Assembly: GCF_947286155.1 (NCBI RefSeq)
Contig: NZ_CAMYPD010000066.1
Span: 1-9,721 of the forward strand
Source of the DNA: an uncultured Tessaracoccus sp.
GTDB taxonomy: Bacteria; Actinomycetota; Actinomycetes; Propionibacteriales; Propionibacteriaceae
Reading direction: 5' to 3'
DNA: 9,721 nt
Position numbers and translations under genes: made by a program
Shown: positions 7,759 through 9,721 of the stretch, one piece after another
Layout of the letters: each line of letters opens with the position of its first letter
Numbering within the stretch: the first letter of the stretch is position 1
The notes under the pieces: model-generated
Databases searched by the model: none
Told to the model about the DNA's origin: nothing
The model's input: the letters and a program-made list of their open reading frames with translations, nothing else

Positions 7759-7806
7759 GTGCCTGCTTCCTCGGGGTGGGTGTAATCGTCGTGGGCTGGC
7801 GGAAGC

Positions 7807-7815
7807 TGGCATGAT
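7807..7815 (+). promoter_or_regulatory. Putative extended -10 of a leaderless coaE promoter
   Basis: TGG-CATGAT reads as an extended -10 (TGN plus a -10 hexamer) and ends exactly 7 nt before the coaE ATG at 7823, the same spacing as at polA and the sortase. There is no obvious -35 and no ribosome binding site next to the ATG. The upstream rpsA terminator means coaE needs its own promoter, which supports the call. Confidence 0.5.
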
Positions 7816-7822
7816 CTGGTGC

Positions 7823-8434
7823 ATGACTCGTATCGCACTGACCGGAGGCATCGCCTCGGGAAAGTCCACCGTCGCGGACATGTTTGCCGAGCTGGGGGCA
7901 GTCATTGTGGATTCGGATGTGCTCGCTCGCGAAGTGGTCGAGCCGGGGACGCCTGGGCTGGAGGCCATCGTCGAGCGCTTCGGGAAAAGAGTCCTCACCG
8001 ACGACGGCCAGCTCGACAGGGCAGCGTTGGGAGCGATCGTCTTCGGCGACGACGAAGCTCGCCGTGATCTAGGTGCCATCACGCATCCGCTGGTGGCGGC
8101 GCGCCGCGAGCAGCTACTCGCCGAGGTGCCGGCGGACGTCGTGGCAATTTCGGTGATTCCGCTGCTGGTGGAGGGAGAACTCGAGCGGGGCTTCGACGAA
8201 GTCATTGTTGTGGACGTGCCTGTCGAGGTTCAGCATGCGCGGCTGATTGCTCGAAACAACTATTCCGACGACGAGGCATGGGCGAGGATTCATGCTCAGG
8301 CGACGCGGAAGGAACGGCTCGCCGCAGCAACCCACGTCATCGACAACTCCGGAAGCCTCGCTGCGGTCCGCGAGCAGGTGGAAGCGACGATGGCGCGCCT
8401 GCGGAGCGAAGCGTCGGGCGAGGGCTCAACGTAG
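7823..8434 (+). CDS. coaE: Dephospho-CoA kinase
   Basis: CoaE catalyses the last step of coenzyme A synthesis, phosphorylating the ribose 3'-hydroxyl of dephospho-CoA with ATP in the cytoplasm. The protein is 203 aa, typical of the single-domain enzyme; the fused C-terminal GrpB-like domain found in mycobacterial CoaE is absent. Motifs: P-loop TGGIASGKST (residues 7-16), the DSD substrate motif at 30-32 followed by VLAREVVEPGTPG, ITHPLV in the middle, IPLLVEGELERGFDEVIVVDVP, and the QATRKERLAAATHVIDNSGS tail. The ATG at 7823 is chosen because it places TRIALTGG at the N-terminus as in the family; an in-frame ATG at 7811 would add four residues and would fall on the -10 box, and earlier starts run into the inverted repeat. 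The rpsA-coaE order is conserved in Actinomycetota. Its 3' end overlaps the convergent lipoprotein gene by 9 bp. Confidence 0.97.
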   Translation: MTRIALTGGIASGKSTVADMFAELGAVIVDSDVLAREVVEPGTPGLEAIVERFGKRVLTDDGQLDRAALGAIVFGDDEARRDLGAITHPLVAARREQLLAEVPADVVAISVIPLLVEGELERGFDEVIVVDVPVEVQHARLIARNNYSDDEAWARIHAQATRKERLAAATHVIDNSGSLAAVREQVEATMARLRSEASGEGST

Positions 8435-9010
8435 CGAGGTCACCCGACGCTCGGCTACGCTGATCCGCGGCTCGGTGAGGCTCACATACTGGTCTTCGCT
8501 GCGCTGGAGGAGGCCCTGCCCTTGGCCCAGCACCTCGTAGCGGCCGTCGGGAAGTCGCGTGAGGAAAGCGACGGTGTCCGGGCCCAGAGCGTCGGTGAGC
8601 TTCGGGCGGTCTTGGACGGTGGCCTTCGGCCCGCCGAGTTCGATCAGCGTGAGTTCCTCCCCGTCGCCTGCTCCGCGCAGCACATCCACGACGCGTACGG
8701 TGTGCACGGTGATCGGGACGGCTCCGTCGCGGATGTCCTCCCAGCTGGGAGCGGCGGGCGCCCCGGCTGCGGGGTTGGTGCTGGGGTCGTCACCGGAGTA
8801 CTCGGGCAGCAGCTCGTCCTGCTTCGAGGAGATGATCTCGAGCGAGGCAATGACGTCGGCGTCGCGGTCGAGCTGGTCGAGAGAGTCGTACACAGGCCCG
8901 TCGACGTGCATCGTGACGGGTGCCGACGGAGCCGGCTCGGCGGGCTGGGCGCCGCAGCCCGCTAGCGCGAGTACAGCGAGAGTTGCGATCAGTGATTCGA
9001 AGTGCTTCAT
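8426..9010 (-). CDS. Lipoprotein of unknown function
   Basis: The 194-aa product begins with a lipoprotein signal peptide: a hydrophobic stretch from about residue 7 ending in the lipobox LAGC with Cys19, so the mature protein should be lipid-anchored on the outer face of the membrane. A Pro/Ala-rich spacer follows, and another Pro/Ala-rich insert lies near residues 75-90. The body has the layout YDSLDQLDRDADVIASLEI, then TVHTVRVVDVLRG, then GEELTLIELGG, then FLTRLPDGRYEVLGQGQG. This resembles small beta-rich exported proteins in which a 'DVIA' strand, a 'V..VLRG' strand, a GG strand and an 'FL' strand recur; I cannot name the family. The ATG at 9010 follows AGAAGG (9024 to 9019) by 8 nt, and lies only 2 nt after the stop of the metalloprotease gene, so the two are translationally coupled. 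It may assist, tether or inhibit the protease; that is inference from position only. Confidence 0.85.
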   Translation of the reverse strand: MKHFESLIATLAVLALAGCGAQPAEPAPSAPVTMHVDGPVYDSLDQLDRDADVIASLEIISSKQDELLPEYSGDDPSTNPAAGAPAAPSWEDIRDGAVPITVHTVRVVDVLRGAGDGEELTLIELGGPKATVQDRPKLTDALGPDTVAFLTRLPDGRYEVLGQGQGLLQRSEDQYVSLTEPRISVAERRVTSLR

Positions 9011-9012
9011 GA

Positions 9013-9588
9013 TCAGTACCTTCTCGAAACGTTTGCACGGTCGTAGTGCGTGTGAGTGATCAGGGTGTTGCGGTCTCGCGAATACTTCATGATGCTGGGA
9101 GCCGAAGTGGGAGGGTTGTCGCCCAAGCTCAGTGCGTGACCCAGCTCGTGCACAGTGACACTCCGCACGAATCCGTTGAAGTTCTTGGAGTCCTTCGAAA
9201 TGGTCCTCGAATTGATCGAGACGTTGAAGTAGCGGCCCGAGTAGTAGCTGGTGTGTTGTTCACGAGGCGTGTAGAGCCCATACCAAGAAGCGGTGTAGCT
9301 CGCAACCGTGATCGTGCTGGGGGTGGCAGGAGTCTTCGTCGAGACTCGCCTGAACGCCACCTCTGGGACCGCATTCCAAGCGGACTCCGCAGTTGCCAGA
9401 GCTGCATTCCAAGCGCTGTTGTAGTTGGGACGGTACCAAGTGTGTTTGGCAGAGGTGAGTCCGCCCGAATAGTAGACATCAGCATGCGATGGGCCGGCCG
9501 CAAATAGTGAAGCCGATGCGAGGGTGAGAGCAGAGAGGAACGCCGGATGACGGCGTCTAAGCTTGGGGTAGTTGGGGCGAGCGGGCAC
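9013..9588 (-). CDS. Secreted zinc metalloprotease, metzincin (matrixin/snapalysin-like)
   Basis: The 191-aa product has a basic N-terminus, a hydrophobic core (about 16-31) and a likely signal peptidase site after SHA (residue 36), giving a mature enzyme of about 155 aa. The zinc site is HELGHALSLGD at 147-157: His147 and His151 as ligands, Glu148 as catalytic base, and Asp157 in the third-ligand position where matrixins have His, as snapalysin-type enzymes have Asp. A Met-turn follows in SIMKYSRDRN (Met167), and YDRANV closes the protein. No propeptide with a cysteine switch is visible; in fact the protein has no Cys at all. The GTG at 9588 is chosen because GAAGGGGGA (9600 to 9592) sits just upstream and no other usable start leaves a signal peptide. 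It is the first gene of an operon with the lipoprotein. Three sampled 60-base lines are about 52-60% GC, below the neighbouring genes. Substrate unknown. Confidence 0.85.
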   Translation of the reverse strand: MPARPNYPKLRRRHPAFLSALTLASASLFAAGPSHADVYYSGGLTSAKHTWYRPNYNSAWNAALATAESAWNAVPEVAFRRVSTKTPATPSTITVASYTASWYGLYTPREQHTSYYSGRYFNVSINSRTISKDSKNFNGFVRSVTVHELGHALSLGDNPPTSAPSIMKYSRDRNTLITHTHYDRANVSRRY

Positions 9589-9616
9589 GGGTCCCCCTTC
9601 GGTTCGTCGGCAGCGG

Positions 9617-9639
9617 TGCCGATATTTTCGGCAAACGTA
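9617..9639 (-). promoter_or_regulatory. Palindrome next to a weak -10 candidate upstream of the metalloprotease
   Basis: A 17-bp inverted repeat, TGCCGA (9617-9622), five A/T bases, TCGGCA (9628-9633), lies 29 bp upstream of the protease GTG. On the minus strand a -10-like TACGTT (9639 to 9634) abuts it, so a start near 9627 would fall inside the palindrome: the arrangement expected of a repressor operator. The -35 is poor. The rest of 9589-9721 holds the protease ribosome binding site and nothing else I can identify. Confidence 0.3.
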
Positions 9640-9721
9640 ACACGGGAACGGGCCGCAGGGAAGGGGTCGACGAGACTCACATGTAGTCCCGGGATGTTAG
9701 GGGCCGTGCCTCACAGGTTTT

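Noticed and set aside
7640..7822. N-terminal extension of CoaE, or a small gene in the rpsA-coaE gap
   Set aside because: The extension runs through the inverted repeat and breaks the normal start of the P-loop domain; small frames there follow the repeat and lack start signals.
8522..9507. Plus-strand open frames opposite the lipoprotein and protease
   Set aside because: The minus-strand frames have a lipobox, signal peptide, zinc motif and ribosome binding sites; the plus-strand frames have none.
1..9721. CRISPR array, tRNA, rRNA, transposase, phage or defence genes
   Set aside because: No regularly spaced direct repeats, cloverleaf-like segment, rRNA stretch or characteristic protein motif was found on either strand.

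Overview
The window reads as a chromosomal core segment of a high-GC Gram-positive bacterium (Actinomycetota). The evidence is GC-rich coding sequence, frequent GTG starts, a four-domain ribosomal S1 protein of 479 aa with an acidic tail, a DNA polymerase I with a decayed proofreading domain and a Tyr in motif B (as known in mycobacterial PolA), and several genes whose only visible start signal is a -10 box exactly 7 nt upstream of the start codon (leaderless pattern). A class F-type sortase points loosely toward Propionibacteriales; this lower-rank placement is inference only.

Layout. Positions 2-2543 (+): 3' part of nadK (NAD kinase), then recN (DNA repair ATPase) after a 1-nt gap. Positions 2565-5222 (+): polA, with its own putative leaderless promoter. 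Positions 5252-5935 (-): a membrane-anchored class F-type sortase, convergent with polA and divergent from rpsA. Positions 5936-6140: a divergent regulatory region with a strong sigma-A-type promoter and a structured leader for rpsA. Positions 6141-7580 (+): rpsA, ended by a 13-bp-stem terminator. Positions 7625-7822: no gene; it holds a large inverted-repeat element and the coaE promoter. Positions 7823-8434 (+): coaE (dephospho-CoA kinase). Positions 8426-9588 (-): a two-gene operon of a secreted zinc metalloprotease (metzincin type) and a lipoprotein of unknown function, running convergently into coaE with a 9-bp overlap. Positions 9589-9721: no gene visible; it holds the ribosome binding site of the protease and a short palindrome near a weak -10 candidate.

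Most of the window is housekeeping: cofactor synthesis (NADP, CoA), DNA repair and replication, and translation. The parts that are not universal core are the cell-surface genes (sortase, secreted metalloprotease, lipoprotein) and the inverted-repeat element between rpsA and coaE. I see no CRISPR array, tRNA, rRNA, transposase, phage gene or defence system, and no convincing new multi-gene system. The best leads are the inverted-repeat element, the rpsA leader RNA and the protease-lipoprotein pair.
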